From: Nemania diffusa
Lineage: Eukaryota; Ascomycota; Sordariomycetes; Xylariales; Xylariaceae
Reading direction: 5' to 3'
NCBI GenBank assembly: GCA_038501195.1
Contig: JBBPUQ010000003.1
Location: forward strand, 2,434,501-2,498,500
Length of the DNA: 64,000 nt
Of this stretch, positions 12,111 to 25,165 are shown in pieces; position 1 is the stretch's first letter; each line of letters opens with the position of its first letter. The notes beneath the pieces are model-generated. The model saw only the letters and a program-made list of their open reading frames with translations, was not told where the DNA came from and ran no database searches. Made by a program: the position numbers and the translations under genes.

Positions 12111-12268
12111 ATAATTAAATTAAATATATTATAAATAAATTAATTAAAAAATAAAAAAAAAAGCTTTTATATATAAATAATAAATGTTTAATTATATATT
12201 TATTATATATAATAATTAATTAAATTATATAATTAATAAATTAAATTGTTATTATTTAATTATAAATA
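12111..12268 (+). repeat. AT-island direct repeat B, copy 2
   Basis: Second copy of the 7408-7558 repeat. It shares the segment from TAATTAAATTAAATATATTA through TTATTATATATAATAATTAA. Confidence 0.7.
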
Positions 12269-14819
12269 AATTATTAATAATATTTTAATAGTTAATATTA
12301 ATTTAATATATAAGTTTATAATAAAATAATTTATTAATAAAAAAAAAACTAAAAAAGTTTTTATTTTATTATTAATAAAAGTTATTATAATATAAAACTT
12401 TTTTTTATTAAAATAATTTTTAATTATATATAATATATATTATTAATATTATTAAAAATATTAATAATATTAATTTTTTTTATTATAATTATAAATTTAA
12501 TTTATTTATATATTAATTAATTTAATAATATATATATAATTTTAATATTTTATTATATAATAAAATAAATTAAATAATTTATAATATATAAATATATAAA
12601 AAATTAATTAAAAATAATAGTTAATATTATAAATTATTTATATTTTATTTAATTAATTTAAAAAATATATTATATATAATATATTTTATTAATATTATTA
12701 AAAATATTAATAATATTAATTTTTTAATTATATTTATAAATATATATAAATATTATTTTATTTATAAATATTAATTAATATAATTTATTTTAATTTATTT
12801 AAATAAATAATAAAATTATAAAAAAATAATTAAATTATATTTTAATATATTTATTTTTTAAAATTAAACATTTATAATTATATTAATATAATTAATAATA
12901 ATTATATAGTTATTTTTATTAATTTATTAAAATTTTATTAAATATAATATTATTATAAATAAATTAATAATTAATATTAATTTAATATATAAGTTTTTAA
13001 TAAATTAATAAATTATAAAAAATATAATATTAATTATAAATTTAAAAATTAAATAATATTATATATTTTTAAATATAAAACTAAAAAATATATTTAATTT
13101 TTTTAATTAAATTAATATATTTATATAAAAACTTTTTAATTTATTATTTTAATTTTTTTATTAAATTTTAAATAAATTTATTATTTTAAATAAATAATAA
13201 AATTTTTTTATTTAAATATAAATATATTTTATAATATAAATTATAATATTATTTATAAATTTATATAATAAAATAATTTATTACAAAAATAAAAAAAATA
13301 TTATAAAAGTTTTTATTATATATTAATATTAATAATATAATTTTTTATTAAAATAATTAATATAATAAATAAAAATTAAAAAATTATTATAGTTTATTTT
13401 AAAAATATATTGTTTTTATATAAATTTATTTATTTAATATTTTTAAAAACTTTTATTAATATAAAAAAATTTAAAAATAATTAATTAATATAAATTAATA
13501 AAAAATAAAAAAAACTATAATTATAATATATAATTTATATAATCTTTTTTATTTTTTATATTATTAATATTAAAAATAATTATAAATTAATTTTAAATAT
13601 TAATAAAAATATTAATAATAAATAAAATATATTATTAATTTAATGTTTTATAAATAATACTTTTATATATTATATTATATAAAAAATTATTATATTTAAT
13701 TATTTAATATTATTTATATATATAAATATATATAATTATATTTTTTAAAAGTTATTTAAAAAATTAAAAAATTAAAAAAATTAATTAAAATTTATAAAAT
13801 TTAAATATATATATATATATATATAAATAATTTATATATAAATATAATAATATTTTAAATAATTTTATAAATAATTTATTTTAAAAAAATATTAAAACTT
13901 TATTATTATTATTATTAATTATTTAATTAAATATTATATATTTTTAATTTTTAATTTTTAATAATAATTATTTAATATTTAAAAATTTTTTATAAATATA
14001 ATAAATAATAATTAAATTAAATATATTATTAATATATTAATTAAAATTTAATAAAAAAAAAAAAAAACATTTATATATAAATAATAAAATTATTAAATTA
14101 TAATTAATTATAATTAATATAAAAAAAATAATAATATAATTTTTTATTTTTTATTAATTAATATTAAATATTAATAAATAAAAAATTATATTATTATTTT
14201 TTTTATATTAATTATAATTAATTATAATTTAATAATTTTATTATTAAATTTTTATTGTTTAAATTATATATTTTATAAATTTATTAAAATTATTTTTAAA
14301 AGTTTAATTTTTTTATTTTTAATTTTAATAAATTATATTAATATTTTTAATTTTATATAAATATTTATTTAAATAATTTATTTATATTATAATATATTTA
14401 TTTTTTAATAATAAATATTTATATTTATATTAATTTATTAATATTTTATTAAATTATAATATTATTATAATTAAATTAAAATTAATTATAAAAATTTAAT
14501 TATAATTTATAATAATAATTTAATATATAATTTTTTAATAAAACTTAAATAAAATTAAAAAAGTTTTAATTATATATTATAATAAATAATAATATAACTT
14601 TTTATTTAAAATAATTAATATAATAATAAAAAATTAAATTATTATATTAATATTTTTAATATTATATTATTTTTAAATTATTAAATTAATTAATTTAAAT
14701 TATATATTATAATTATATTTTTTTTATTAATATAATAATTAAATAAATTATATAATTTATAAATTAAATTAAAATTAATTTATAATATTATTTTTTAAAA
14801 ATTATTATTTAAAATATTT

Positions 14820-15225
14820 TTTAAAATATTAATTTATTAATAAATTATTTTATTTTATATTAGTTTTTTATTATTATTATATTATATAATTTTTATATAA
14901 TATTTAAAATTTTTAAATAATTATTAAATATTTTATATAAAATTATTATTTATTAAATTATATTTTTTAAATTTTAAAATAATAAATTATTAACTTTTTA
15001 TTATTTATATATTATATAATTTATAATTATTTATTTTATTTTTAATTTAATTTATTTATAATATTTATAATAAAAATATAAATTTTAATAATTTAAAAAT
15101 AAAATAAATAAAAATTATAAATTTTTATTTTATTATAAAAAAATAATAGCTTTTTTTAAATATATATATTATATATTTAATATTAATAAATTTATATTTA
15201 TATTTATTAAAACTTTATATATTTT
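14820..15225 (+). repeat. AT-island direct repeat C, copy 2 (approximate)
   Basis: Shorter counterpart of 7595-8105 with the same block order. Confidence 0.5.
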
Positions 15226-16198
15226 TAATTATATTTTATTAATTTTGTTTATATTTATTAAAATTTAATATATATTTTATAATATTTTATAATTTAATTA
15301 ATATTTTATTTAATTTAATTTTTTTAAATTTTTTATTTTATATTTAAATATAAAATAAAAAAAATTTAAATATTATAATATTATAATTTAATTAATTTCT
15401 TTAAATATTATTTATATATATATAAATAATTTATTAATTATTATATTTATTTATATAATATAAATATTTTTATAATATTATTAATTAATAATAATTTATT
15501 AATAATTTTAAAAGTTTAAATATAATTATATATTATATTTTTATATTTTTTAAATAAATAAAAAAATTAATATATAATTAATATAAAAGTTATAATATTT
15601 AAATTTATAATAATTAAAAATATTAATTTAATATATAATATATATATATTATTTATAAATAAATTATAAATTAATTAATTAAAATATATAAAAATAATTT
15701 TAATATATAAATAATAAAAGTTTAATTAAATTATATTAATATATAATAATAAAAAAAATTATTATTAAAAATTATTATTAATATAAATATTTAATATAAA
15801 AAAAATTAAATTATATAAAAATTTAAAAATTATTATATAATAAAATAAAATAAAAATTTATTTATTTTTAAAATTTTAATAATTTATAATTATAATATAT
15901 TTTTAAAAAATTATAAATTTAAATATATAATAATATATTTAAAATAATATTTTATATTAAATTTAAATTTTATAATAATAATATTAAATTAATAATTAAT
16001 TTATATATAATTATTTTTATTATTTTTTTAATAAAAAAATATATAAAATAAATAATTTTTAAAACTTTTTAAATAATTATATATATAATTAATATTATAA
16101 ATAAATAATTTATTTAATTTTATTTTATTAATAAAAATTTTTTTTTAATTATAAATAAATAATTAATTAATTAAATAAATAAATAAAATAAATTATTT

Positions 16199-16322
<124 letters not shown>

Positions 16323-16395
16323 TATATTAATTTTTTTTATTATTTCTATTATTTTTTTTATTTAGTTATTATTTATTTATTTATATTATTATGTA

Positions 16396-16443
16396 GTACC
16401 TATTTGTACAAAGTTGTACGCCCGTGCACGTGTTTGTGTTTAG
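16396..16443 (+). repeat. Intron-like stretch with shared TTGTACAA motif, copy 3
   Basis: It starts gtacctat, then TTGTACAAAGTTGTACGCCC, and ends gtgtttag. The motif begins 8 nt after the putative donor, as in copies 2 and 4. It may be an intron of a lost upstream exon or of the transposase 5' UTR. No exon before it is recognisable because the AT island ends here. Confidence 0.4.
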
Positions 16444-16523
16444 CAGCCCGACCCTGTATACCTTTGTTTTTCTCAGCGCGTGTCGCGCAAAGCTTTAGCA
16501 CCTTTTTCTTTCAGCATGCCAAA

Positions 16524-18263
16524 ATGGGGCGCCCAACAATCAACCTTGATCCATGGAAAGAATGGATTATCGAAGAATACCGAAATCATACCCGAGTCGA
16601 ATCTATAATAAACGTTCTTAATTATTCCTACAACATACCGATTAAACGAACTGCCTTATATGCGCGATTAAAACAATGGGGAATCCCTAAGAATGAACAA
16701 CGTACCAAGCATAGCGATAATCTTGACGAGCAACTTGCGACATTATATTATGAGTACGGGCTATCTGATCAACAGCTATATGCGCATTTAACCCGCGATG
16801 GGTTTACTATATCTTTACACGGCATTGCGGTTATTCGCGCACGGTTGGAGATATATCGCAGATACCCGATCGAGGTTGTACAAGCACGTCAACAGCAACT
16901 ACGAGAGTTCTTTAGTACTGAAAAAGATATGCAAAGTTTAGCAAGTCGGCTCGGACTTCGAACCCTTGTTACTCATATGCGTCAACGATTCTTTGCTTTA
17001 CCTCGCGAAGCACTGTATAAAGTCTACCGAGAATTTCATGAAGTTTCGATTACTGAACGTTTAAACAAAGTTCATCGTCGCCGTGGAGGTTGGACCTGCC
17101 CTGGACCAAACTATATCTTGTCAGTAGACGCACACCTCAAACTTGCCGAATATGGATTCGAAATTTATGCCGGTATTGACGCCCATTCACGATTTATTCC
17201 ATGGTTTTATGTTGGGTTTTCAGCAGTCACAGCTCGGTCTGTTTTTGCTCAATATATGGAAATAGTTGGTCAACATAACTATCTACCACTTGTTATTCGA
17301 TCAGATCGAGGTAACGAAACTTTAATGATGGCGATGGCACATTTTCTTTTATCTGAAGCTTCCGAGGGCGACCGATATCCACGTCAATCACCTCTAGAAA
17401 AAGCTTGTGCTTCTATGTCTAAAACAGCACAAGCAAATACATTCTCGAGCAACGTTGCTCAATCTACTGCGTATAATAACAGCAATAAAAACACAAGAGA
17501 TGGGTCTTTACGATGGAGTAGTTGCTGGTCCTTTGGCAAAAGCACAGCTAATCAACGGATTGAAAGCTGGTGGAATCGACTACAAGAAGGCCGTACATTG
17601 TTTTGGAGAGTAAGTATTTATACAAGCTTATACTACTATTATCGCACTTGTACTAATATACATTAGGAGTACTTTGGTACGCTCAAGCGTCAAGGCCTTT
17701 GGTCATCCGAGTTTCAAGAAGACCGTGTTGCTTTACTTTATATCTTTATGCCTCTAATTCGTTATGAGTGCTTCGAATTTGTACGTCTTTGGAATGGGCA
17801 TCGCATCCGAGCTCAACGAACAAGACCACATGTTATTGCTGGTATTCCTTACCAACTATATACAATGCCAAATCCAGCTCAAGGCTTTGTTGATTGCCGT
17901 ATACCTTTGAATAGGGAACGATGGTCTGAGCTTATGAAGTTAGTTGATGCCGACGGTATTGATTTAAATGCCTATCTTCCGGAAGCTACAATGCAGATTT
18001 GTGATCGTTTAACTGCATCTTACTCGGATCGATTATTATCAGTTGCTCCTTTTACTAATCAAACTCCATATATTCACGAGTATGAGCGCTTAAGGACTGA
18101 TTTAAGAAGTTATACTTTGCGCAAACAGGTGCCTCAGATTACCGAGCTTGTTAAACCTAGAGGAAGCTGGAATGAACTGAAACGGAAGCTAGAGTCGGCC
18201 GGCCTTAGTTTATCAGACTTGAACAACCTTGGACTAGATAATGAAGTAGATGATATGCCTTAA
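16524..18263 (+). CDS. Integrase-type DDE transposase with Clr5-like N-terminal domain
   Basis: The exons are 16524..17609 and 17667..18263 (intron 57 nt, gtaagt..tactaat..tag, phase 0), giving 560 residues. The ATG in ccaaaATGGGG gives MGRPTINLDPWKEWIIEEYR. This start and the following LYARLKQWGI resemble the fungal Clr5-type helix-turn-helix region. The core has the three expected acidic residues: D202 in LSVDAH, D261 in IRSDRG, and E347 in NQRIESWW. A C-terminal region follows (FGTLKRQG, then RYECFEFVRLWNGHRIR). The family consists of fungal integrase-core transposases with an rve-like fold. The chain is open throughout, although a serine/asparagine-rich stretch between D261 and E347 is odd and could mark local damage. 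It lies next to the AT island, 58 bp tail to tail with the gene on its right. Activity is not shown. Confidence 0.75.
17610..17666 (+). repeat. Intron with shared TTGTACAA-type motif, copy 4
   Basis: A 57-nt intron, gtaagtat followed by TTATACAAGCTTATACT. It differs from the copy-2 motif TTGTACAACCTTGTACG by two G-to-A changes and two others. The register is 8 nt after the first intron base. Confidence 0.6.
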
Positions 18264-18321
18264 TATAAGGAAAACTTGCTTGATTTAAGCTATAAACAGA
18301 CTAAATAACAGTATGAAATAG

Positions 18322-19281
18322 TTATAATGAACTAAGAGAGCTTGGCGAGGAGACAACTTGGGATAAACCTCGCTTTCGTACCCCTGACTGGTTTTCGCCA
18401 GTATTTTCCACTTCAGCTTGCTGTTTGGCCGCATTTCGTGTTCGCACAGGTGGGCCAAGGTGTTCATATTTATTCTTAGTTAGAATCGGTAGCTTAAAGC
18501 TTGGTGAGTCATGAGTAGGAGTCAATTCTTCTTTGATCTTTTTCGACGAAGGTGTTTGTGGCTCTAGCTGACGAGATGTTTCTAGATCTAGCTTGATCTC
18601 GCTTGGCTCATCTTTCATTTTGCGTAAAAATGAGCTAGCACTAGTAGGCTCTTGTTTGATCAAGGTTGATCCAGGTTCAATTTTAATCTTCTTTCTCGTT
18701 CTGCTGCTTGATGAACCTGAAGGTATGTCCGGAAAAGATTGAACCTCGCGTCCTTTGCCTTTTTTCGGTTTGATTGGAGAATGATCAGGCGGAGCTTTTT
18801 GCGGATAATAAAGATTAACCGCGAACTTGTCTTTACTAGCATCATTGCTAGCAGCTTTCAGGTCAGAAAGCTGAATAGGTTCTATAGGGTTTTTGGTCAA
18901 CTCTATAACACCGCATCCATTGCCTGTTATAACTGATGCAACCAATCTACAAGCTTGTTCAGTGGCGTACGGGTTTGGAATTGCCCAGTTCGACTTGAGA
19001 TATTCAATAAGTTCTTGGTGGTTATTGAATACTTGATTGATCGGAACAGTACGAGCCGACATAGCTTTGACCCGTTTGATCTTTTCAATGGACTCGTATG
19101 TAAAAGTACCAATTGATTCAACAATCTCAAGTCCAACATAGATATTAATAGCCACACTATTAATAATGTCTTGTTTTTTTGTGCTCGTTGACGCAATACT
19201 CTGCTGTTGGTTTGTTTGTGCAAGAGTAAATGCAGAATCAAGTCGTGCAAGGTGAGTATAGTTTGGCTCTAACGACGTCAT
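18322..19281 (-). CDS. Lysine-rich protein with clustered SUMO-type motifs, unknown family
   Basis: A single-exon ORF of 319 residues starts at the ATG at 19281. The first 150 residues are mixed and may fold (ARLDSAFTLAQTNQQQ, then YESIEKIKRVKAMSARTVP). The second half is disordered and basic. Within about 55 residues it holds four perfect PsiKxE SUMO-consensus sites: IKIE (199-202), IKQE (208-211), MKDE (222-225) and IKEE (249-252). A near match, IKLD, lies at 229. Three of them sit in KxEP contexts. KKGKGR and RTRKKIK look like nuclear signals. It is convergent with the transposase, with 58 bp between stops, and lies in the same accessory block, so a role as an accessory protein of the element is a guess. 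I do not recognise a family. Confidence 0.65.
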   Translation of the reverse strand: MTSLEPNYTHLARLDSAFTLAQTNQQQSIASTSTKKQDIINSVAINIYVGLEIVESIGTFTYESIEKIKRVKAMSARTVPINQVFNNHQELIEYLKSNWAIPNPYATEQACRLVASVITGNGCGVIELTKNPIEPIQLSDLKAASNDASKDKFAVNLYYPQKAPPDHSPIKPKKGKGREVQSFPDIPSGSSSSRTRKKIKIEPGSTLIKQEPTSASSFLRKMKDEPSEIKLDLETSRQLEPQTPSSKKIKEELTPTHDSPSFKLPILTKNKYEHLGPPVRTRNAAKQQAEVENTGENQSGVRKRGLSQVVSSPSSLSSL

Positions 19282-21026
19282 GCCTCTCTACCTAAGTCTG
19301 CTTACACTATCTGCCTATCTAGGTAACCTACCTTAAAAGGTAGGTAGGTATCTCCTGCGCAGCAGTGGGATAGGTTTCGATAACGGTGGAAGTCTCTTGC
19401 TAGATAGCGAGCGAACTCCTAAAGCCTAGACTTGTATTAATTTAAATTGTCTATTGAGAACTAGCGAGTAGACAGTAAATATACCGGTAGCTATCTGATA
19501 GCCTTTGTGCATGATCATTGATGGGTGATATCTATGAAATATAGATAAAGTCTGGACTGTCTTGGCGAACCTCCCTCGTGCACCATTTTGTACACTCTCC
19601 ATCAAGTCTAATTGAGAGGATGCCTAGGTACATAGCTGAACAACCATCAGCGACGACGCCTCCTCTTATTCCCTTCACTGCAACACCCGCCCCCCCCTTC
19701 TTTCATGCCTCTCCAATAGAAAATACTCCCACGTGACGAGTCAGAATAGATATGATGAGTAGGTGATGCAATAAGACAGGCGGCCTGTGGCTACGCCGCA
19801 CTTGCATGCGTTGCAGTGCTCCTACTTACTACGCGCATTCAATATTATCTCAACATCATCCATATGAAGTTGGATGAATGGCAACGCGAGATAAGTGATT
19901 GGTTCCTAGACTAGAGCGAGATATTGACACACCCTTCTTCTGCCTTCTCAATGAAAGTGACTGCGGTAATGCAGATCATTGGATAGTAGGTACCGCCAAC
20001 GAGCCTTTCGTCTTTGTACCTACCTTAGCCTGCAGCTTGAGCCGGGCGATCCGTCGGAAGAAGGTTGGGTTAAGGCAACTTACCGAGTAATTGTATCTGC
20101 GGGCCTAGAACACTCGCGATGGCATCAACGTACTTTTGTGAGTATGAAACCCCTCTAACGCTCAGGGACAGGGGAGTAAGGGGGACAGATACTGGCCGCA
20201 CACATGCTCACTTCTCTCGTGTAGCTTACGCATAGACCTCCCATATTAAAGAAGAAACGAATATAATTCTCCCGACAGCATGTAAATAACTGATTAGATA
20301 ACTAAATACCTATTGTATTACAGAGGTAAAAATCTCTCGAGCTAGGTAAGGACGGTAAGAAATATTATATTTTGCGGTCTCCTATCGTTAATTTTTTAGG
20401 TTGATGAGAAGGCTTAGCTTATATGACTTCTATATCATCTGTCTCATAAGTGATTTCTTTTTTCTAGACTAAATGATAAAGCCAAGATCAGCATTCCATC
20501 GTGGGCCATATTGGGATACCTACCAAACTCACAGTTAGCTCACTTGAGCAGCTCAGCATCCAAGACACTATATGTGTTTATATTTAGCTACACAGAACTA
20601 GGAGTCTGGAGAGCAAGGGTATGGTCTCCTACACACCTACATATAGCAGCCTGCAGCCTGTTCAACGTTGTATCGTTGGCCTTATTCTAGCACCCCTCTC
20701 AACTCAAATATTCTCCTTAAGCAGGGAGGAGAGCTGCCTATCCTAAACCTCTGCGCTGATAAGGCAACTAGGTGGGCACAGCCCATTAAACCTCGAAATG
20801 AGGAAGTGTGACGCTGTGGCTTGGTGGCTCAGCCGGGAATGATTGCCCTATTTATATTGATACCTAACACACTCGGTGAGTGTATGTGGCCCAATTTCGT
20901 TACTATATATAAAGCACTTCTCTTATTCTTAAATATGGCCGGCGGTCTTAGAGTAGACTTTACGTTCGGCACTCTTGACTTCTAGCAACCATGCTTTACA
21001 AATGAGACGACCTTGATAAGTTGCTG
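19282..21026. other. Intergenic region at the right edge of the accessory block
   Basis: About 1.7 kb without a supported gene. Near 19316-19355 there is a hairpin-capable stretch (CTACCTTAAAAGGTAG) plus TAGGTAGGTA repeats. No terminal inverted repeat matching the left side of the accessory region was found. The right end is the promoter of the next gene. Confidence 0.4.
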
Positions 21027-23325
21027 ATGGACGCTATCATCAAAAAAATCACGCCTTTTGAAGACTCGGGGGAATGGAAGGGACAATGCGTAACAAAGAT
21101 CAAAGAGGCGCTTGAGGCCGACCCATCTGCGCGCATCTTCGGCAACTTCGTCAACAGGGCCGGTCAGATTCTCCCTAATCCTCTCGCCACGCCCGACCTC
21201 TTAGCCGGCATAAACTATAAGGCGTGCGTCAAATACTGTGGATATGATCAGCTATCGACCGTTTTCAGTTTTGAGATCTTCTCCTCGGGGGCAACCAATT
21301 ATTTACTCCCCTGGCTTGCCCTGACTGCTCAGCTACCGTTCGAGACAGGCGAGAATGAGGTTCTCGCTAACGTGATGAGCTTCAGTTACGCCGTAGGCAG
21401 CCCCAGTAAGTAACTCTCTGTGCCATTCCTCTTTTGTCCGAGCGGCTTTCAAAAGATTCTTGAAACGTTCTGCCATTTAAAGAATATACATAAGTCGCTC
21501 CTAAAGTCGTGAAAGCTGACTCCGCGTTATTGTAGTGCTCATCACATACTCACTCGCAACAACGATCCTCAATCAGCATTGGTTGCGGGGAAAGTTTCAT
21601 AAACTGGAGGCCTCAGACCGCCCGCTTCATCTGACCAGTAAAAATGTCCGGATTTTTCTTCAAGAAAGCCAACAGCTTCCACTGCGTATATCTCAGGAGG
21701 ACGGCAGTCTAGCAAGCCTCATTGTCTTATCCGACAATGTACAATGGTGGGAGAAGCTGAAGATTAACATCCTCCTCACGCGGCGAGGCGTGACACTATC
21801 CCTTGTCGCCCAGATTCTAGTCGCGGTCTTGTCCTGGGTACTAACAATCATATCAGCTCTAGGTAATGCATCTGAAGCTCTCGCTCTATCGTCGGGATCG
21901 CTCTGGGTTTGGCTGGTGAGTCTTATTTTATTACTCTATAAACATCAACCTCCCATGTTCTTTTGGTAGACTTGAAACACACAACCTACATAGCTGTCGA
22001 TCTAGGCGGACGGCGAGTTGTCGCATCGACTCGTAGATGTGATCAATGCTAATACTGTGCTATAGGTACCGATTATATACGGCTGGATCGTCGTCGGGAC
22101 ACAAAGACAATATGGCACCATCGCTAGGGCTCTGAATAGAGATATGATAAATATTTTAGACAGCCGTCCTTCGAATCGTAGTAGTAGACCAATCATCACG
22201 CAGGCTTTCAATCTACAACCGACTAGCGCAGTTCTCATCGAGGAACGACAGAAAGCGTTCAAAGCTGCCCCTAAACAGAGACTGATGCAACCACTCACGA
22301 GATCACCGTCGGAAGACGGTTTCTTCCGTCTTGAGCCATCATCGAGCGACTTCGACATCCCGAACTGCCTAGGCCTCAGCGTATCCGGCGATGAGAAGCA
22401 AGAGGGTCCAGCTTTCAATTACGCGCGTAGCTTCACCTGGTGGAACATGGCCAATCGATTTTATCAAGCCCTCGAAGAAACAGACGACAAGCTTAGTAGG
22501 AATTTGGGCTTGGATATAGCAGAGGCCACTCGGGGGTCGAAGGTGGGACAAGACAACCTCAAGGGCGACGTTTTGGCGTTATCTCGATACTGCGGTTTGG
22601 CGGACAAGAATGCGATGGGGCCCGAGCAGATCAACGAGTACCCGCGCTGGAGCCAGCTCGACTCGGAATTCTACCAGCGGATGGTCATCGCGATGGTCAT
22701 CGCCGTGTATGTGCAATGGGGCAGTACCAGCGCGGGCATCATCATCGCGTATTTGACCGAGGTGAAGGGCCTAGGATGTAGATCTGGGGGGTACCTTGTG
22801 TACGGCGTGGTAGCTACTGTCGCATTCTTTTGCCTATTTATATCCTCCATCTTTTCACATGCTGCCATGCTGCGCCATGAAAACCTACAGGTTGGTGGCA
22901 TTCGCAGCATCTATGGACGAGTAGAGCAGGATCCATTCGACAAGCAGACCATTGCCTCTTCCGGAAGCGAGAGAAGGGAACCCGGGGGGAGCAGCATTCG
23001 CAGCCAGAAACTCACGTTCGGTCATAATATTTTGCGCTTCTGTGCCGTTATCACTCGGATGCTAGGGAGAACCCTGGCACTGTTCAACGCACTATGGATT
23101 GTGCTCTCGACAATATGGGAGCTTGTCGGTTTCTACGACAATTGCTGGTGCGACAGCATATACATTAGCAAAGGAGCTAAGGGTTGGGTTCTTTTATTTG
23201 TCGAAAGGAGTGACTTGGCACATGCTGCAGCAGCACCATGGGCGGGCGGTGTTTTTCTCAGTATATTCGTTGGCGCCACTAGTTGTGGCGTATTCTGGCT
23301 CTACTGTCGTGGGAACCGGACGTGA
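21027..23325 (+). CDS. Fungal multi-pass membrane protein, unknown function
   Basis: The exons are 21027..21405, 21536..21915 and 22066..23325, giving 672 residues. All junctions are in phase (gtaagt..gtag; gtgagt..ctatag). Hydrophobic segments occur near WLALTAQLPF, ITYSLATTIL, SLVAQILVAVLSWVLTIISA, SLWVWLVPIIYGWIVVG, RMVIAMVIAVYVQWGSTSAG, VYGVVATVAFFCLFISSIF, LFNALWIVLSTIWELVGFYD and VFLSIFVGATSCGVFWLY. A hydrophilic loop of about 180 residues lies between the first and second halves. The ELVGFYDNCWCDS segment followed by KGAKGWV looks like a fungal-specific family seen as hypothetical in many ascomycetes. I cannot give a function. Two ATGs just upstream (20991, 21002) run into stops within a few codons, so the start at 21027 is preferred. 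Intron 2 could contain a small extra exon. Confidence 0.65.
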
Positions 23326-24892
23326 CAATCTGGATGCATGCCTTATCAAATTTATCTTTGATTTCCGATAGACTGAAATAGACATAATATATAGCGCTTC
23401 CTGCTTGTTGCGGGAGGCAATGAAAGGTGTTATCGAATTGAGAGTACCTATCTTTGTTGGCTTCGTTAAGTTGGATTCCAAATTATTGCATACTAACGAT
23501 AAGCATGTATTGAAGCCGAGATATATTTCTTGCACATACCTAGGTATGCTTAGGTAGAATCTTCCCTTAGCCCTTGAGGCAAAAGTAGAATTTTCGGAAT
23601 CATGTTGTGGCGAAACTAGAGCTGGTGCTCTTGTGATGGATAGCACTTTTATTGAGTAGCTAGAATTTAGCTGAATGTGCGCCTTCCCGACTTTGTGTTT
23701 TATACGTACAAGGTACCTATGTACCTACATAAGTCCTTATTGCTTGTTTAAGAAAATACCTAGGTAGGTACCTACGTAACAGTTCATCTTGTACCAGTAA
23801 ATAAAACAAAAGTTGTTGGGTAATTTAACGGACTTCTTTAGGTGCCTTCTGTAGGTAACTGTATCACGTGATATGGAACACGCTTCATGTGTACATTCAT
23901 GTGTACAATTGGAAACTCTCTCTGGTGTGAACCCTTATCACTTAAGTCTGCGAAGCCATCCCCTACACCAAACAGAAGATGACCTAGAGCTCGTAACTTT
24001 TCTCACGGACTTGTTGTTGAACGGCTTTCACGATGAACAGAAAGGAGCAGAACACTCTCATGGGTAAGTGCATCTTGGCAAAACCATCCTTTGCAGCCTC
24101 CAACCTCCAACATCAACCCCAACATCAAGACCTACACTCAACACAATGCACTGCCTCAAACGAGACATCTCAATACATGAATGGAAGGGTTTCTATGCAA
24201 CAAAGGTCCAGGAGATAGCATAGGAAATAGGGCCCAGCCAACTACCCGGACAATGATCCTAGGCCTATATCAGCATGGTATGCCATATGGTCGGTCTTAC
24301 TGGGCCATGCTAGTTACTGCCTCATCATTCTGGACCACCTACATTACGGCGATGGAAGGTCCTCTGTACTACGCCGATGGAAGATCACCTGGTCAGTTGT
24401 AAGATTCTCTAGGCGCCGATAGTAGCTGCCAGCTGATTTTAAAATGACTTGCAATTGTGGCCACCATGAAATATTTGTTTCTCCAAAACAACAACATATT
24501 CTTTGCAACCCAAACTCGTTGCAGAACTTCGTCCACCACCCCATCCTGATAGACACCATACCACTACTTTCATGATGGCCGCCAATCAAAGAGGCGATGG
24601 GACTATCCCACATAGCGCTCAGGAGACTCGTCTCGCTGTTGGCAATGATGACGAGGCCTAGGAGACCTCTGTCGCAGCCACCAGCGAGCCAACTATCCAG
24701 GTGACTGGGAGCGGCGGTATCAACACGGTCGGTGATGGCGTGGCCATTTCCGATACCGAAAAGCCTGATGATGAAGGAAACACTGACAAGAACGCTTTGG
24801 CCGAGACTACTGGCGCCGGCGAAGGTTGTGTGTCAACCTCCACAGCTCCAGTGAATGGAAACCCCGATGGCCTGGTCAATGCAATTTCATCA
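23326..24892. other. Intergenic region with possible decayed 5' part of the next gene
   Basis: Several TAGGTA/TACCTA palindromes occur at 23535-23556 and 23708-23775. A 10-bp palindrome ATCACGTGAT (an E-box type CACGTG) lies at 23863-23872, followed by a direct repeat of TTCATGTGTACA at 23876-23899. From 24572 an ATG opens a frame in line with MED22, but it meets a TAG at 24659-24661. No complete gene is supported here. Confidence 0.4.
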
Positions 24893-25066
24893 ATGGACTT
24901 CAAAGCAATGTTTAATGATATGAACGGAAGAAACGTTCCAATTGTCACCCCTGCCGGCTCCCTCCACAGTCCTCGTCCCTCTGAGGAAATCTGGAACCAA
25001 GTCGAACAAACCCTTGAACCTCTTGCATCGCACGATCCCAACAATCAGCCCAAGCACAAACGCACC

Positions 25067-25156
25067 CCCCGCAACCGAGTCCCCCGTAACCAAGTCCCTC
25101 GCAACCAAGTTCCTCGCAACCAAGTTCCTCGCAACCAAGTCCCCCGCAACCGAGTC
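25067..25156 (+). repeat. 15-bp tandem repeat coding PRNQV/PRNRV
   Basis: Six tandem 15-bp units of the type CCCCGCAACCAAGTC. They are in frame with the MED22 ORF and would encode six PRN(Q/R)V pentapeptides upstream of the chosen MED22 start. Confidence 0.85.
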
Positions 25157-25165
25157 GAGCACAAT

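Noticed and set aside
17407..17613. Alternative frame within the transposase (68 residues)
   Set aside because: The main frame already carries the third catalytic residue (NQRIESWW), so this is a shadow frame.
23873..24402. Several 60-73 residue ORFs with an apparent GGTAAGT donor near 24064
   Set aside because: No downstream acceptor joins them to MED22 or to each other with a sensible protein, and lengths are at background level.
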